A stretch of 42,100 nucleotides of DNA from Bacillus chungangensis (GCF_030812995.1 NZ_JAUSTT010000034.1:1-42100); one strand, 5' to 3'; shown: positions 7,851-17,542, counted from the stretch's first letter. Notes: generated from the letters alone by a model not told the origin. Program-made: numbers and translations.

Positions 7851-8834
7851 TTAATTTGCTTGTTGTTCTTCTATATATTTTTGCGCCCCAGGATGAAGGG
7901 GAATCGACATGCTTTCTAATGCCTCATCAATGTTGATGTTTTCTCCGCTGGAATGGATATTGGCAATGGATTCTTTTTCTTCAAAAATCGTTTTTGTCAT
8001 ATTATAGACTAATTCTTCAGACAAATCTGCACGTGTTGCAAGCATGACTTTAACGCCTGCGGTGATGATATCTTCATCTTGATTGTTGTAAGTGCCAGCA
8101 GGTATCACTACTTTATTTGAAAAGTAAGCATATTTTTCACCGATTGATTCGATCACTTCTTCATCAATCGATAATATGTTGATGTGATGCTGAGTCGCAA
8201 TGTCGATAATCGCGGGAGCGGGAACACCGACATCTACTAGTGTTGCCTCTACTTGGCCGTCTTTTAATAGGTCAATTCCTTCACCGAACCCAGAATATTG
8301 AGCGTTAAGGTCATCTATTGATAGTCCATATTCGTTTAAGACAAGCTCTAAATTCAACATCGAAGAACTGCCAGGCTGGCCGACGACGACTTTTTTTCCT
8401 TTTAAATCGGCATATGACTCGATGCCTGAATCTGCCTTCACTACCATTTGCAATAAATTCGGATACACTGTCATGATGCCGCGAAGATTTTCATATTTTT
8501 CACCTTCGAACATTTCAATTCCTTCCGCGGCATAATAAGCGATGCCGGTTTCAAGCAGTCCCAAATCGGCATCCACCCTCCCTAACAAACGGGCATTTTC
8601 AACAGAGCCACCGGAAGTTTCGACGGTCACTTGGGCAATTCCTTTATCATTTATTACTTTTGCCATTCCTCCACCGAGCGGGAAAAATGTTCCTCCCTGG
8701 CCAGCAGTCACGAAAGAGAGCTTATCGACTTGCTCTTTTGATCGTTTTTTCGTGACATCCTTCTCTTCTTCTCCACATCCACTAACGATCGAGAGAAGGA
8801 AAACTGCCATGATCACATATAAATACTTACGCAT
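7851..8834 (-). CDS. TAXI-family TRAP transporter solute-binding lipoprotein
   Basis: The 327-residue protein starts with a lipoprotein signal: a positive n-region (MRK), a hydrophobic core, and lipobox VSGC with Cys20. It should be anchored outside the membrane and deliver a ligand to the fused TRAP permease encoded just upstream. TAXI marks include FVTAGQGGTFFPLGGGMAKV near residues 41-60 and VVVGQPGSSS in the middle. Known TAXI ligands are mostly dicarboxylates or amino acids such as glutamate, but specificity cannot be read here. The gap to the permease stop is 18 nt, so it is cotranscribed. Confidence 0.88.
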   Translation of the reverse strand: MRKYLYVIMAVFLLSIVSGCGEEEKDVTKKRSKEQVDKLSFVTAGQGGTFFPLGGGMAKVINDKGIAQVTVETSGGSVENARLLGRVDADLGLLETGIAYYAAEGIEMFEGEKYENLRGIMTVYPNLLQMVVKADSGIESYADLKGKKVVVGQPGSSSMLNLELVLNEYGLSIDDLNAQYSGFGEGIDLLKDGQVEATLVDVGVPAPAIIDIATQHHINILSIDEEVIESIGEKYAYFSNKVVIPAGTYNNQDEDIITAGVKVMLATRADLSEELVYNMTKTIFEEKESIANIHSSGENINIDEALESMSIPLHPGAQKYIEEQQAN

Positions 8835-8852
8835 TTTGTTGTCACCCTTTCT

Positions 8853-10703
8853 CTAATGATTTTTTTGATAGCGCTGCCATCCATAGACAAAGACAAGCAC
8901 TATGAGTCCAATGACATCAGTAATCCATTCAGAAACAATTAACATGCCACCGCTAGCCAGCAACAAGATTCTTTGCAGCCATGTTGTTTTCGCAATAAAA
9001 TACCCATTCAAACTTGCTGCAATCGCAATAATCGCTAATATAGCTGTCACGGTTGCAATGATGATTTCGATAATACTTCCTTGCCAGAGCAAGGCAGGGA
9101 AATAAACAAATAAAAATGGAATCAGAAATCCTATAAGTGCCACCCTTAATGTTTTAAAGGAAGCTGCCATTGGCGAGCATTTAGCGATTCCTGAAGCTGC
9201 ATACGACGCCAAGGCAACGGGCGGCGTAATATCTGCGAAAACGCCAAAATACAAAATAAAAAGATGAGCGGCAAAGATCGGCACGCCTAATTGTTCCAAC
9301 GCTGGCGCTGTTAACACAGACAACACAATATAAGTAGCCACTGTTGGCAAAGACATCCCTAATACAATGGAAGCAACCATCGTTAAGATTAAGCCGATAA
9401 GGATGTGCCCTTGGGCAAAAGAAATCACAAAATCTGTGAACTTTAGCCCTAATCCTGTCAGCGATACAACACCGATAATCATTCCAGCGCACGCCGTTGC
9501 ACTCACAATACTGACCGATGTAACAGCAGCATCCTTTAAAGAGGACACGAGTGTTTTCACATTCATTCTCGATGATTTTTTGATCAGGCTTGCTGCAAGA
9601 AGAACAAAAATGCCGATATACGCTGCTTTCATTGGGCTTGCTCCCGTAAAGAGAACAATAAAGATCATCGCCATTGGCGCAAGAAATGGAAGCCCTTGAA
9701 AAAATATCTTTCTAAATTTCGGAATTTGCGCTTCTGGAATCCCTTCCAGCCCGATTTTCGCTGCTTCTAAATGAACATTCATATACAGGCTCAAATAATA
9801 GAGAATAGCTGGCAAAATCGCTGCCACGACAATATCCATATACGGAACACCGAGCATTTCCGCCATAATAAAAGCGGAAGCGCCCATAATCGGCGGCATA
9901 ATTTGCCCACCAGTCGAAGCGCTCGCTTCAACTGCAGCCGCATACGTTGGTTTATAGCCAATTTTCTTCATTAAAGGAATCGTAAATGTTCCTGTACCGA
10001 CGACATTGGCAATCGAACTGCCAGAAATGCTCCCCATTAAGCCACTTGCAAAAATTGAGATTTTTGCCGGTCCCCCTTTTGATTTTCCAGTAAGGCTAAT
10101 GGCTAAGTCCATAAAGTATTTAGACGCTCCTGATCGTTCCAAAAACGCGCCAAATAAAATAAACAGAAAAACAAACGTTGCTGCGACACCGAGTGCAGTG
10201 CCAAAAATACCTTCTGTCGTTAAATACAAATGATGAATCATGCGACTAAAAGAATACCCATTATGTCCAAACATCCCTGGCAAATAATGCCCAAAAGTGG
10301 CATATAACATAAAAAATAAAGCAATGAGCGGCAGCGCCCACCCAATCGTCCGTCTCGCAGACTCTAACACTAGGAAAATCGCTGCAGACCCCATGATCAT
10401 ATCCATTGTCGTTGTCGAACCTGCCCGAAGAATGAAAGACTCAAAGTGAATCACAATATAAACTGTCACTGCAACGGAGAGCATTACCAACAATACATCA
10501 ACAATTGAGAGTCTTTCCTGCTGTTTTTTCACAGCTGGATAGATCAGAAAACAGAGTACGAACGACAGCAATAGTACAATCGCTCGCTGCTTCATGGCAA
10601 TGACTGAGCCAAAAACAGCGTAATACAACACAAAAAAAGACAAACAGATCGCTAGACCTGTAATGATCCATTGAACGAATGCGGCGTCTCTTTTCAAAAT
10701 CAA
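8853..10703 (-). CDS. TRAP transporter fused permease (DctQM type)
   Basis: The 616-residue polytopic membrane protein fuses the small (4-TM) and large (about 12-TM) TRAP subunits, as usual for TAXI systems. The hallmark segment VVGTGTFTIPLMKKIGY followed by EASASTGGQIMPPIMGA lies in the first half of the large domain, and FADITPPVALASYAASGI near the end. Transport is driven by an ion gradient. The start is a TTG at 10703 with GGAGGT 6 nt upstream; an ATG 39 nt earlier lacks a site. It is the second gene of the minus-strand operon, 78 nt after the aminotransferase. Confidence 0.9.
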   Translation of the reverse strand: MILKRDAAFVQWIITGLAICLSFFVLYYAVFGSVIAMKQRAIVLLLSFVLCFLIYPAVKKQQERLSIVDVLLVMLSVAVTVYIVIHFESFILRAGSTTTMDMIMGSAAIFLVLESARRTIGWALPLIALFFMLYATFGHYLPGMFGHNGYSFSRMIHHLYLTTEGIFGTALGVAATFVFLFILFGAFLERSGASKYFMDLAISLTGKSKGGPAKISIFASGLMGSISGSSIANVVGTGTFTIPLMKKIGYKPTYAAAVEASASTGGQIMPPIMGASAFIMAEMLGVPYMDIVVAAILPAILYYLSLYMNVHLEAAKIGLEGIPEAQIPKFRKIFFQGLPFLAPMAMIFIVLFTGASPMKAAYIGIFVLLAASLIKKSSRMNVKTLVSSLKDAAVTSVSIVSATACAGMIIGVVSLTGLGLKFTDFVISFAQGHILIGLILTMVASIVLGMSLPTVATYIVLSVLTAPALEQLGVPIFAAHLFILYFGVFADITPPVALASYAASGIAKCSPMAASFKTLRVALIGFLIPFLFVYFPALLWQGSIIEIIIATVTAILAIIAIAASLNGYFIAKTTWLQRILLLASGGMLIVSEWITDVIGLIVLVFVYGWQRYQKNH

Positions 10704-10781
10704 CTTAACACCTCCAAGACAATTCATTTGAAAAACAGCCATTATCTGCTTGCAGTATAAATACTTTACTTGCTAGCGTTT

Positions 10782-11951
10782 CTATAGGCTTAAATGCTGC
10801 TTCATCCGCTCGATTGCTTCTCGCAGTTGGGTTTCATCAACAGAAACCGCAAGCCTAAAATAGCCTTCTCCTCCAGGGCCGAAAGCACTTCCTGGTGTAA
10901 TAATGACGCCTGTTTTTTCAAGAACAGCTGTTGCAAATGCTTTCGAAGTATAGCCAGCTGGCACTTTTGCCCAAACAAAGTATGTACTTTTTGGGGTCTC
11001 CTTCACTTCAATTCCGATGGAAGCAAGTGCTTCTGAAACTTCCTTTATTCGTTTGTAGTAGATGGCGTTATATTGATCAATGCATTCATATCCGCTCTTG
11101 AGCGCATGGGCAGCAGCTTTTTGGATCGGTGTAAATTGGCCTGTATCGGTATTGCTTTTATAAATAGATAGGGCTTGGATAATATCTTTATTGCCGACAA
11201 TATAGCCGATGCGAAATCCAGTCATATTAAACGTTTTTGACAATGATCCAAGCTCCACCGCAATATCCTTAGCTCCATCGGCTTGCAAAATGCTTGGTGC
11301 TTGATAGCCATCGAAGGTTACCATGTTGTAGGCAGAATCGTTTGCAATCGCAATGCCATGGCTGCGGGCAAAATCGCATGCTTCTTGAAAAAAGGAAACA
11401 TCCACAGCTGCAGTCGTAGGATTATTAGGATAATTAAGAAAAATAAGCTTAGACTGCGCGAGTATAGCTTGCGGTATTTCCGCAAAATCTGGCTTGTAGC
11501 CATGTTCCTCCACTAGAGGCAAACGATATTCATTTCCATTTGCTAAATATGTCGCCATTCGATAGACGGGATAGCTTGGATCTGGGATGATGACATAGTC
11601 GCCAGGATCAATTAACGAAGGAATAAGGTGAGCCACCCCTTCCTTGCAGCCAATGAGCGCTAATATTTCCGTTTCAGGATCAAGTACGACATCGAATTGT
11701 TTTTTGTAAAAATGCGCAATTGCTTCTCGATACTCCTGACAGCCGCGAAAATTTGGGTATTTAAAATTGTGATGATCTTGCAGCTCCTCTTTCAGTTTCT
11801 CAACAACATGGGCATGCGTCGGCAAATCAGGATCGCCCATACCTAAATCAATGACATGGACACCTGACTGCACCAACTTCTCTTTCATTTGTTTTATTTC
11901 TGCAAACATATAAGGCGGAATTTGTGACACTCTCTTTGATTGAAATTCCAA
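10782..11951 (-). CDS. PLP-dependent class I/II aminotransferase (LL-diaminopimelate/aspartate aminotransferase-like)
   Basis: The 389-residue fold-type I aminotransferase has NYPNNPT (173-179), Asp205 and Tyr208 in NDSAYNM, and the PLP lysine Lys239 in SLSKTFNMTGFRIGY. The overall pattern (GMGDPDLPTH, YPNFRG) is that of the DapL/YugH-like subgroup. The start is TTG at 11951 with AGGAGG 8 nt upstream. It is first in the operon with TRAP genes and a DapA-like aldolase, so it probably transaminates an imported amino acid or its breakdown product. DapL-like similarity plus a DapA-like gene could tempt a lysine-pathway call, but the transporter context argues for catabolism. Confidence 0.83.
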   Translation of the reverse strand: MEFQSKRVSQIPPYMFAEIKQMKEKLVQSGVHVIDLGMGDPDLPTHAHVVEKLKEELQDHHNFKYPNFRGCQEYREAIAHFYKKQFDVVLDPETEILALIGCKEGVAHLIPSLIDPGDYVIIPDPSYPVYRMATYLANGNEYRLPLVEEHGYKPDFAEIPQAILAQSKLIFLNYPNNPTTAAVDVSFFQEACDFARSHGIAIANDSAYNMVTFDGYQAPSILQADGAKDIAVELGSLSKTFNMTGFRIGYIVGNKDIIQALSIYKSNTDTGQFTPIQKAAAHALKSGYECIDQYNAIYYKRIKEVSEALASIGIEVKETPKSTYFVWAKVPAGYTSKAFATAVLEKTGVIITPGSAFGPGGEGYFRLAVSVDETQLREAIERMKQHLSL

Positions 11952-12039
11952 CGTTTTTTCCTCCTTTTTTCACAAGTAAAACTAATATGTCGTTTTCGAT
12001 CCTCCTTTCACGAACACACATTTTGTATGTTTGCATTTC

Positions 12040-12068
12040 ATCTTAAAGTTTGTTTCAAAAAAAGTCAA
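12040..12068 (-). promoter_or_regulatory. Promoter of the aminotransferase-TRAP operon
   Basis: On the minus strand TTGACT (12063-12068) and TAAGAT (12040-12045) are 17 bp apart, a good sigma-A pair. The leader before the TTG start at 11951 would be about 80 nt. Confidence 0.6.
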
Positions 12069-12121
12069 CACAATAAGAGTGTTTTTTCCAATATTTCACA
12101 CATATTGTGTTAAACAGTTTA
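12067..12121. promoter_or_regulatory. Inverted repeat, probable regulator site
   Basis: Perfect 9-bp arms AACACAATA (12067-12075) and TATTGTGTT (12113-12121) lie upstream of, and just touch, the -35 box of the minus-strand operon. The position suits an activator or repressor. The neighbouring PucR-type regulator is the obvious candidate (inference). The rest of 11952-12334 is promoter DNA without a gene. Confidence 0.45.
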
Positions 12122-12253
12122 TTTTGTCTCTCCTTTTCAGCTCTATTCATACCAGTGCTTTTTAGATAAGCTAGCTGTATGGCTGCGTTTTCAATACGCA
12201 TTGTTTTTTACATACGTTTGTTTTTGTGCATCAGCCAATAAAGAAATGCAATA

Positions 12254-12301
12254 GTGACAATCATTTTTGTCTAAGCTATCTTATAAAGACAATAATGATT
12301 G
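12254..12301 (+). promoter_or_regulatory. Promoter of the pucR-like gene with flanking inverted repeat
   Basis: GTGACA (12254-12259) and TATCTT (12277-12282) are 17 bp apart. A second inverted repeat, CAATCATT (12258-12265) with AATGATTG (12294-12301), brackets the -10 and probable start site, which would suit autoregulation. An AACGGAGGTAAGCC site then leads into the ATG at 12335. Confidence 0.45.
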
Positions 12302-12334
12302 CTGCTTCGTACAAAACAGGAACGGAGGTAAGCC

Positions 12335-13972
12335 ATGAATATTGAAGAAGCTTTAAAAGTCGGAGAAATGAAAAATGCAACAATCATTGCCGGACACAAA
12401 GGGAAAACACGGGAAATCAATGCGGTAGAAGTAATGGAAGTGCCGGATATTAGCGAATGGCTTACAGAAGGAATTCTATTGGTGACAACCTTCTATTCCA
12501 TTCGCAATAGTCCAGAAAAACAGATCGAAGTTTTTAAGGCATTGATTGAGGCAAAGGGAGCTGGTCTTGTTATTAAGATCGGCCGGTATATTCATCAGCT
12601 GCCGGAAGAAATATATGAACTAGCAGATGAATATAGCTTGCCTGTTATTTCCATACCAGTAGAAACATCATTTGTGAAAATCCTCACAGCTTTATTTGAA
12701 AAAATCTACGAGGAAAAATCGATTGGCGAACAGCGCCATTATCAATTGCTCTCATCTATGTTTGGCAAGGACAATATTGATTTAAATCAAGCAATGGAAG
12801 CTATTTCAAATTATACAAGCAGTCCGGTGTTTTTAGAGGATGCCAAATTTCGCTTGCTTGCTCATTCTGAAAAAGTCGTGAAGGATGAATGGCGAACAAA
12901 ATTTATACTGCTTACGAGAGAAAAGCTCACCCCTTTGCACGAAGCATTAAAAAAGAAAATCGCTGACGGTGCAACTGTTGTGTTTTTAAATGAAAAACCG
13001 CTTCATCCTAGATTAATCTTACCTATTTACCATGAACATCATTTACTCGCTTATTTACACATTTTAACGGAGGATACGAAGCTGTTAAAACGGGAATATG
13101 AATCCGTCTTTTTGCAAATTTGCGAGCAAATCAAGCTTATCCTTACGAGAAATCAAGGTGCATTACAGTTTCGGAAAGCAAAAGAGTATGAATTTTTCCA
13201 CAGTATTCTTGAGCAAGCTATTTCGATAGAAGTCATGACAAAGCAGGCAAAAGTGCTGCGCATCGATTTGGAAAAAAAACACGGCTTCTTTGTCATTAAT
13301 TTTCATGATTATTTAGAAATGTTCGAGTCTACTGATCACATGATTGATATAAGAAATATTGCTTATCAGCACGCATACAAAATAATCGAACTTTATTTGG
13401 ATCATTATCTATCGTTTTATCGCCATGGAAATCTGTTCGTGTTCTTTTCAGTTGTAGACAAGGAACTGCCGAACATGATCACGATCATTGAAAAGATAAC
13501 GGAGCAATTATCGAACAAGCTTTCTTTTCCTTTTTTTGCAGGGATCAGTCACATCCATTCCGAGTTGCCAGATTTAAAAATTGCCTTTAAGGAAGCTTCT
13601 TTTGCCTTACAAATTGGGAAAGATCTAAAAAGCAAGAAACAAATTGCCTTATATGAAGATCTCGGTGTGTACCGCTACTTAATGAAATTAAAAGATGACG
13701 AGGAGCTTTTGGAGTATACAACATCGCTGTTAAATCCGCTTCTCCAGCATGATGCTGATCAGCATCAACGGCATTTATACAAGACGCTAAAGACATTTCT
13801 ACAGGAAAATGGGAATCAAAAAAGAACAGCTGAAAAGCTATTTATCCATCGAAGAACATTAAAATACCGACTAGATAAAATGGAAGAGATGATGAATTTA
13901 GACTTGCAAGATAGTGATACACGATTATTAATTGGCATTGCAATGAAACTGTATGATTTAAACAATCCTTAA
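12335..13972 (+). CDS. PucR-family transcriptional regulator
   Basis: The 545-residue cytosolic DNA-binding regulator has an N-terminal PucR domain (about 1-125, with EVMEVPDISEWL and GILLVTTFYS), a central GGDEF-like/CdaR-type region, and a C-terminal PucR helix-turn-helix (about 481-545, with NGNQKRTAEKLFIHRRTLKY). Family members such as B. subtilis PucR control purine/ureide catabolism, and others control sugar-diacid or amino-compound use. It sits between two divergent catabolic operons and has inverted repeats in its own upstream region, so it is the likely local controller. The ribosome site GGAGGT is strong. A terminator follows. Confidence 0.87.
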   Translation: MNIEEALKVGEMKNATIIAGHKGKTREINAVEVMEVPDISEWLTEGILLVTTFYSIRNSPEKQIEVFKALIEAKGAGLVIKIGRYIHQLPEEIYELADEYSLPVISIPVETSFVKILTALFEKIYEEKSIGEQRHYQLLSSMFGKDNIDLNQAMEAISNYTSSPVFLEDAKFRLLAHSEKVVKDEWRTKFILLTREKLTPLHEALKKKIADGATVVFLNEKPLHPRLILPIYHEHHLLAYLHILTEDTKLLKREYESVFLQICEQIKLILTRNQGALQFRKAKEYEFFHSILEQAISIEVMTKQAKVLRIDLEKKHGFFVINFHDYLEMFESTDHMIDIRNIAYQHAYKIIELYLDHYLSFYRHGNLFVFFSVVDKELPNMITIIEKITEQLSNKLSFPFFAGISHIHSELPDLKIAFKEASFALQIGKDLKSKKQIALYEDLGVYRYLMKLKDDEELLEYTTSLLNPLLQHDADQHQRHLYKTLKTFLQENGNQKRTAEKLFIHRRTLKYRLDKMEEMMNLDLQDSDTRLLIGIAMKLYDLNNP

Positions 13973-13992
13973 AGTTGCAACAACTGTTTTCC

Positions 13993-14013
13993 GAGGTGAC
14001 TTTTAGTCACCTT
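13993..14013 (+). terminator. Terminator after the pucR-like gene
   Basis: A 7-bp stem AGGTGAC/GTCACCT plus one outer G-U pair has a 5-nt loop and is followed by CTTTATTTCC. It separates the regulator from the plus-strand catabolic operon. Confidence 0.55.
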
Positions 14014-14118
14014 CTTTATTTCCTCAAGAAACAAATATCTCCCATGGATATACAAAGTGGGTAATGAAAGCTTCATATTTTTACCCCTTTTGTGCATATA
14101 CATACTTTTTCTAAAATT

Positions 14119-14124
14119 TATAAT
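14119..14124 (+). promoter_or_regulatory. -10 box of the plus-strand catabolic operon
   Basis: A perfect TATAAT lies 25 nt before the GTG start of the racemase-like gene. The sequence 17 bp upstream (ATATAC) is a poor -35, which is what an activator-dependent promoter would show. Dependence on the PucR-like protein is an inference. Confidence 0.4.
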
Positions 14125-14148
14125 ATATCAAAAAGGGGTTGACCGAAA

Positions 14149-14814
14149 GTGAAGGTTGGCATTATTCGCGTTTTTACAACAGAAGACCCACATATCCTTT
14201 ATGAACACGGCAGGTTGATGAAAGAAAACCATGGCATCGAAACGATCACAAGATGTATTGATGATCAACCAAACGGCATTTACGATGCTGCATCCGAACA
14301 GCAAGCCATCCCTAAAATTGTCGCACTCGCTAAAAAGATGGAAATAGAGGATGGCGTTTCTATTATCACAATTAGCTGTGCGGCCGACCCTGCATTAGAA
14401 GAATGCAGAAAAGCGGTAGCGATTCCTGTATTAGGAGCAGGAAGCTGCGGTGCATTAACAGCTTTAATGATGAGTGGACAAGTTGGGGTACTCGGCATTA
14501 CACAAGATGCACCGAAAGCGATAGCAAACTATTTAGGTGACAAAATGATCAAGCATCTTACACCAAAAGGCGTTTCTAAAACGACCGATTTATTAACAGA
14601 ACAAGCTGCGGAAAATGCAGTTGCAGCTGCCAAAGAACTTCTCGATGCAGGTGCAACATCTATTTTATATGCGTGTACAGGGTTTTCAACAATTGGTTTA
14701 TCTAAGACGTTAAGCCAACATGTCAACGTCCCGATTATTGATCTCGTTGATGCTCAAGCGCTTGCGGCTATAACGATGATGAGGGGGAAAGCGTATGAAC
14801 CAAAAAACATTTGA
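14149..14814 (+). CDS. Asp/Glu/hydantoin racemase family protein
   Basis: The 221-residue protein has the two-cysteine layout of cofactor-independent racemases: Cys77 in ITISCAADP and Cys176 in LYACTGFSTIG. The family covers aspartate, glutamate and hydantoin racemases and maleate isomerase. In this operon a racemase for a hydantoin or amino-acid-like intermediate is reasonable. The start is GTG with AAGGGG about 10 nt upstream. It overlaps the next gene by 20 bp, indicating translational coupling with the OPT transporter. Confidence 0.8.
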   Translation: MKVGIIRVFTTEDPHILYEHGRLMKENHGIETITRCIDDQPNGIYDAASEQQAIPKIVALAKKMEIEDGVSIITISCAADPALEECRKAVAIPVLGAGSCGALTALMMSGQVGVLGITQDAPKAIANYLGDKMIKHLTPKGVSKTTDLLTEQAAENAVAAAKELLDAGATSILYACTGFSTIGLSKTLSQHVNVPIIDLVDAQALAAITMMRGKAYEPKNI

Positions 14815-16354
14815 TTTTTCTTTTGTTATTTTTTCCATCCTTGTTGCGGTGCTTGGCGCCATTATTGGAATGCAAATTATCACAACATTAGGAATTACGC
14901 CAAATACTTCGATTATTGGGGCTTTAATTGCAATTGTCATCGCTAAAATCCCAATGCAAATGTTTTACAAGTATAAATCGATTGATAACCAAAACTTAGT
15001 TCAAACAACGATATCTGCTGCCACATTCGGTGCTGCGAACAGCTTGTTGATTCCCATTGGGATTCCTTTCGTATTAGGCAGATCAGATTTAATCATCCCT
15101 ATGCTAATTGGTTCTGGGGTTGCACTTATTATTGATGCGCTTATCCTTTATAAAGTGTTTGATTCGAAGCTGTTTGGGGCTGATGAGACTTGGCCGCCAG
15201 GTGTCGCCACTGCCGAAGCATTAAAAGCAGGCGATCAAGGAGGAGCAAGGGCGAAGTTTCTCGGATTCGGTATATTAGGCGGGTTGGTTGGCTCGTGGGC
15301 TGGCATCCCAATGTCGGCTTTTGGTGTTGCATTTATTGGTAATATATGGGCATTATCCATGTTTGGCGTTGGATTGTTAATTAAAGGCTACGCAGAACCA
15401 ATGTTCAATATTAACTTAGATAGCTACTATATTCCGCACGGCATGATGATTGGAGCCGGAATGATTGCGCTTATTCAATTCATTTTAGCGATGAGAAAAA
15501 AAGACAATGGTCAAACAGATGAAAGTAAACAAAACCATGTTTATACAAGAACAGATAAAGATGTAAGGCAAGGCTTCGGGCTCGGTTTCGCAGCTTACGT
15601 TGGAGGAGCAGTGTTATTAGCGCTTCTCGGCGGCTTAATGTCGGAATTATCATTTGGCAAGCTGATTCTATTTATCCTATTTGCAGCCTTTGCCGCTTTA
15701 GCTTCGGAAATTATTGTCGGAATTGCCGCCATGCATTCTGGTTGGTTCCCTGCATTTGCCGTTACACTTATTTCATTGATTATTGGCATGATGCTTGGAT
15801 TTCCGCCGCTGGCCCTTGCACTATTAGTCGGCTACACCGCTGCAACAGGGCCAGCATTCGCCGACCTTGGCTATGACTTTAAAAGCGGCGTCTTGATTAG
15901 ACAAGCCAATACAGAAATGGAGCTTTACGGCAGAAAAATGCAGCTGATTAGTGCTATGATCGGCTTTGTCGTTGCCATTGTAATGGTAGCTGCTTTCCAT
16001 CACGTCTTTTTCGCAAAAGATTTAGTGCCGCCTGTTGATAGAGTGTATGCTACAACAATCGAAGCAGGTTTATCAGGAAATACGGCAAAAATGCTATTCC
16101 TATGGGCGATCCCAGGTGCTCTTATTCAGCTAATCGGCGGCTCAAAGCGGCAAATGGGAATTTTACTCGCAACGGGGCTGTTGATTTTCAACCCACTAGC
16201 CGGATGGGCAGTGATCGTCGGCTTAATTATCCGTGTCGTCGTCTTAAAAGTACGAGGACCAGAAGCAGAAAATACGATGTACACAACAGCAGCAGGCTTT
16301 ATTGCTGGAGATGCTTTATATAGCTTCTTTACATCGATCTGGAAAGCAAGATAA
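14795..16354 (+). CDS. OPT/YSL-family transporter
   Basis: The 519-residue, very hydrophobic protein has about 12-14 membrane spans and the OPT-family signature TWPPGVATAEALKAGDQGG near residues 130-148. Family members import oligopeptides, glutathione-like peptides or metal chelates. The gene overlaps the racemase-like gene and precedes DUF917/DUF1177 genes, so it probably imports the pathway substrate, perhaps a modified peptide. The start ATG lies inside the previous gene, and AGGGGG is upstream. Confidence 0.82.
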   Translation: MNQKTFDFSFVIFSILVAVLGAIIGMQIITTLGITPNTSIIGALIAIVIAKIPMQMFYKYKSIDNQNLVQTTISAATFGAANSLLIPIGIPFVLGRSDLIIPMLIGSGVALIIDALILYKVFDSKLFGADETWPPGVATAEALKAGDQGGARAKFLGFGILGGLVGSWAGIPMSAFGVAFIGNIWALSMFGVGLLIKGYAEPMFNINLDSYYIPHGMMIGAGMIALIQFILAMRKKDNGQTDESKQNHVYTRTDKDVRQGFGLGFAAYVGGAVLLALLGGLMSELSFGKLILFILFAAFAALASEIIVGIAAMHSGWFPAFAVTLISLIIGMMLGFPPLALALLVGYTAATGPAFADLGYDFKSGVLIRQANTEMELYGRKMQLISAMIGFVVAIVMVAAFHHVFFAKDLVPPVDRVYATTIEAGLSGNTAKMLFLWAIPGALIQLIGGSKRQMGILLATGLLIFNPLAGWAVIVGLIIRVVVLKVRGPEAENTMYTTAAGFIAGDALYSFFTSIWKAR

Positions 16355-16388
16355 GTAATTCCTGTCTATAAGACCTTCCCTCTAGAGA

Positions 16389-16418
16389 GGGAGCATTGGC
16401 TGAAGCATCCATGCTCCC
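16389..16418 (+). other. Intercistronic hairpin
   Basis: GGGAGCAT (16389-16396) pairs with ATGCTCCC (16411-16418) in the 97-bp gap between the OPT and DUF917 genes. There is no T run after it, so it is more likely an RNA processing or stability element than a full terminator. Confidence 0.4.
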
Positions 16419-16451
16419 CGCTAGCAAAAAATAACGAAGTGGTGATGCATC

Positions 16452-17504
16452 ATGACAGTAATAACACTAGATGAACAAACTGTTCAAGAAGCAGTGTATG
16501 GCGGTGCCATCCTTGGTGGAGGCGGCGGCGGCTGGATAAAGGATGGATTGAGCAAAGGAAAGCTCGCCTTAGAAGTCGGAGCCCCTACCCTCAAAACAGT
16601 CGATGCTTGCAGCGATAATGATATCGCCGCCTGCGTCGCCTTAGTCGGGGCGCCGGCAGCGAAAGAGCAATATGTAGATGCAAGCCAATTGTTCTCAACA
16701 GTAGAGCTGCTGGACAAAAATTACCCTGGCAGAATCTCGGGTTTGATCACAAATGAAAATGGAGCTTCAACGACGATCAACGGCTGGCTGCAATCAGCAT
16801 TAACCGGCCTCCCGGTCATCGATGCTCCCTGCAATGGACGAGCGCACCCTACTGCTTCAATGGGTTCGCTGAACTTAACAGAACTGCCTGACTATGTTTC
16901 CTATCAAGCAGCAGCGGGCGGGAAAGGGATGCGAAGCATCGAAGCTTTTGTCAGCGGTCATATCAACTATACGTCCAATGTCATCCGATCGCTTTCTGTT
17001 GAAGCAGGCGGCATGGTCGGTGTTGCCCGTAATCCAATTTCGATCCGCTATTTAAAAGAACACGCAGCTGTTGGCGGAATCCAACAAGCGATTGCGTTGG
17101 GAAAAGCATATTTAAAAGAGAAAGAAGCGATCAATCGCATTGAAGTTGTTGCTGAAAAGCTGCAAGGAAGAATCATCAAAGTAGGCACTGTCCAGCACTG
17201 TACCATTGTGACCGAAGGCGGTTTTGATACTGGGACTGTCTATGTCGATGATTTAGAGCTCACTTTTTGGAATGAATATATGACTGCGGAATGGAATGGT
17301 GAACGAAAAGCAACGTTTCCTGACCTCATCATGACATTTGATGCTGAAACAGGTATGCCGCTCGTAAGCGCTGAAATCACCAAAAATAGAAAAGTGGCTG
17401 TGCTTGCTGTTCCTAAAGAATCGCTCCTATTGAGCGCAACGATGTCCAATCCGAAACTGCTTAAAACAATTGAAACCATCGTAAAAAAACAAATTGTGTA
17501 CTAA
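16452..17504 (+). CDS. DUF917 (S-methyl-thiohydantoin desulfurase-like) protein
   Basis: The 350-residue protein has the DUF917 N-terminal glycine-rich signature GGAILGGGGGGW (17-28), then an ALVGAPA block and NGRAHPTASMGS. Pfam now relates this family to S-methyl-thiohydantoin desulfurase, and DUF917 is often found with hydantoinase genes; exact chemistry here is unknown. The link fits a hydantoin- or thiohydantoin-type intermediate together with the racemase-like gene. A GTGGTGATG site precedes the start. Confidence 0.8.
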   Translation: MTVITLDEQTVQEAVYGGAILGGGGGGWIKDGLSKGKLALEVGAPTLKTVDACSDNDIAACVALVGAPAAKEQYVDASQLFSTVELLDKNYPGRISGLITNENGASTTINGWLQSALTGLPVIDAPCNGRAHPTASMGSLNLTELPDYVSYQAAAGGKGMRSIEAFVSGHINYTSNVIRSLSVEAGGMVGVARNPISIRYLKEHAAVGGIQQAIALGKAYLKEKEAINRIEVVAEKLQGRIIKVGTVQHCTIVTEGGFDTGTVYVDDLELTFWNEYMTAEWNGERKATFPDLIMTFDAETGMPLVSAEITKNRKVAVLAVPKESLLLSATMSNPKLLKTIETIVKKQIVY

Positions 17505-17542
17505 CAAAATAACGAACATCTTAGATAGAGAGGAAGATTGTT

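Noticed and set aside
6923-11951. Reading the DapA-like and DapL-like genes as a lysine biosynthesis operon
   Set aside because: They are cotranscribed with TRAP uptake genes and divergent from a PucR regulator, and the GTSGE loop departs from DapA.
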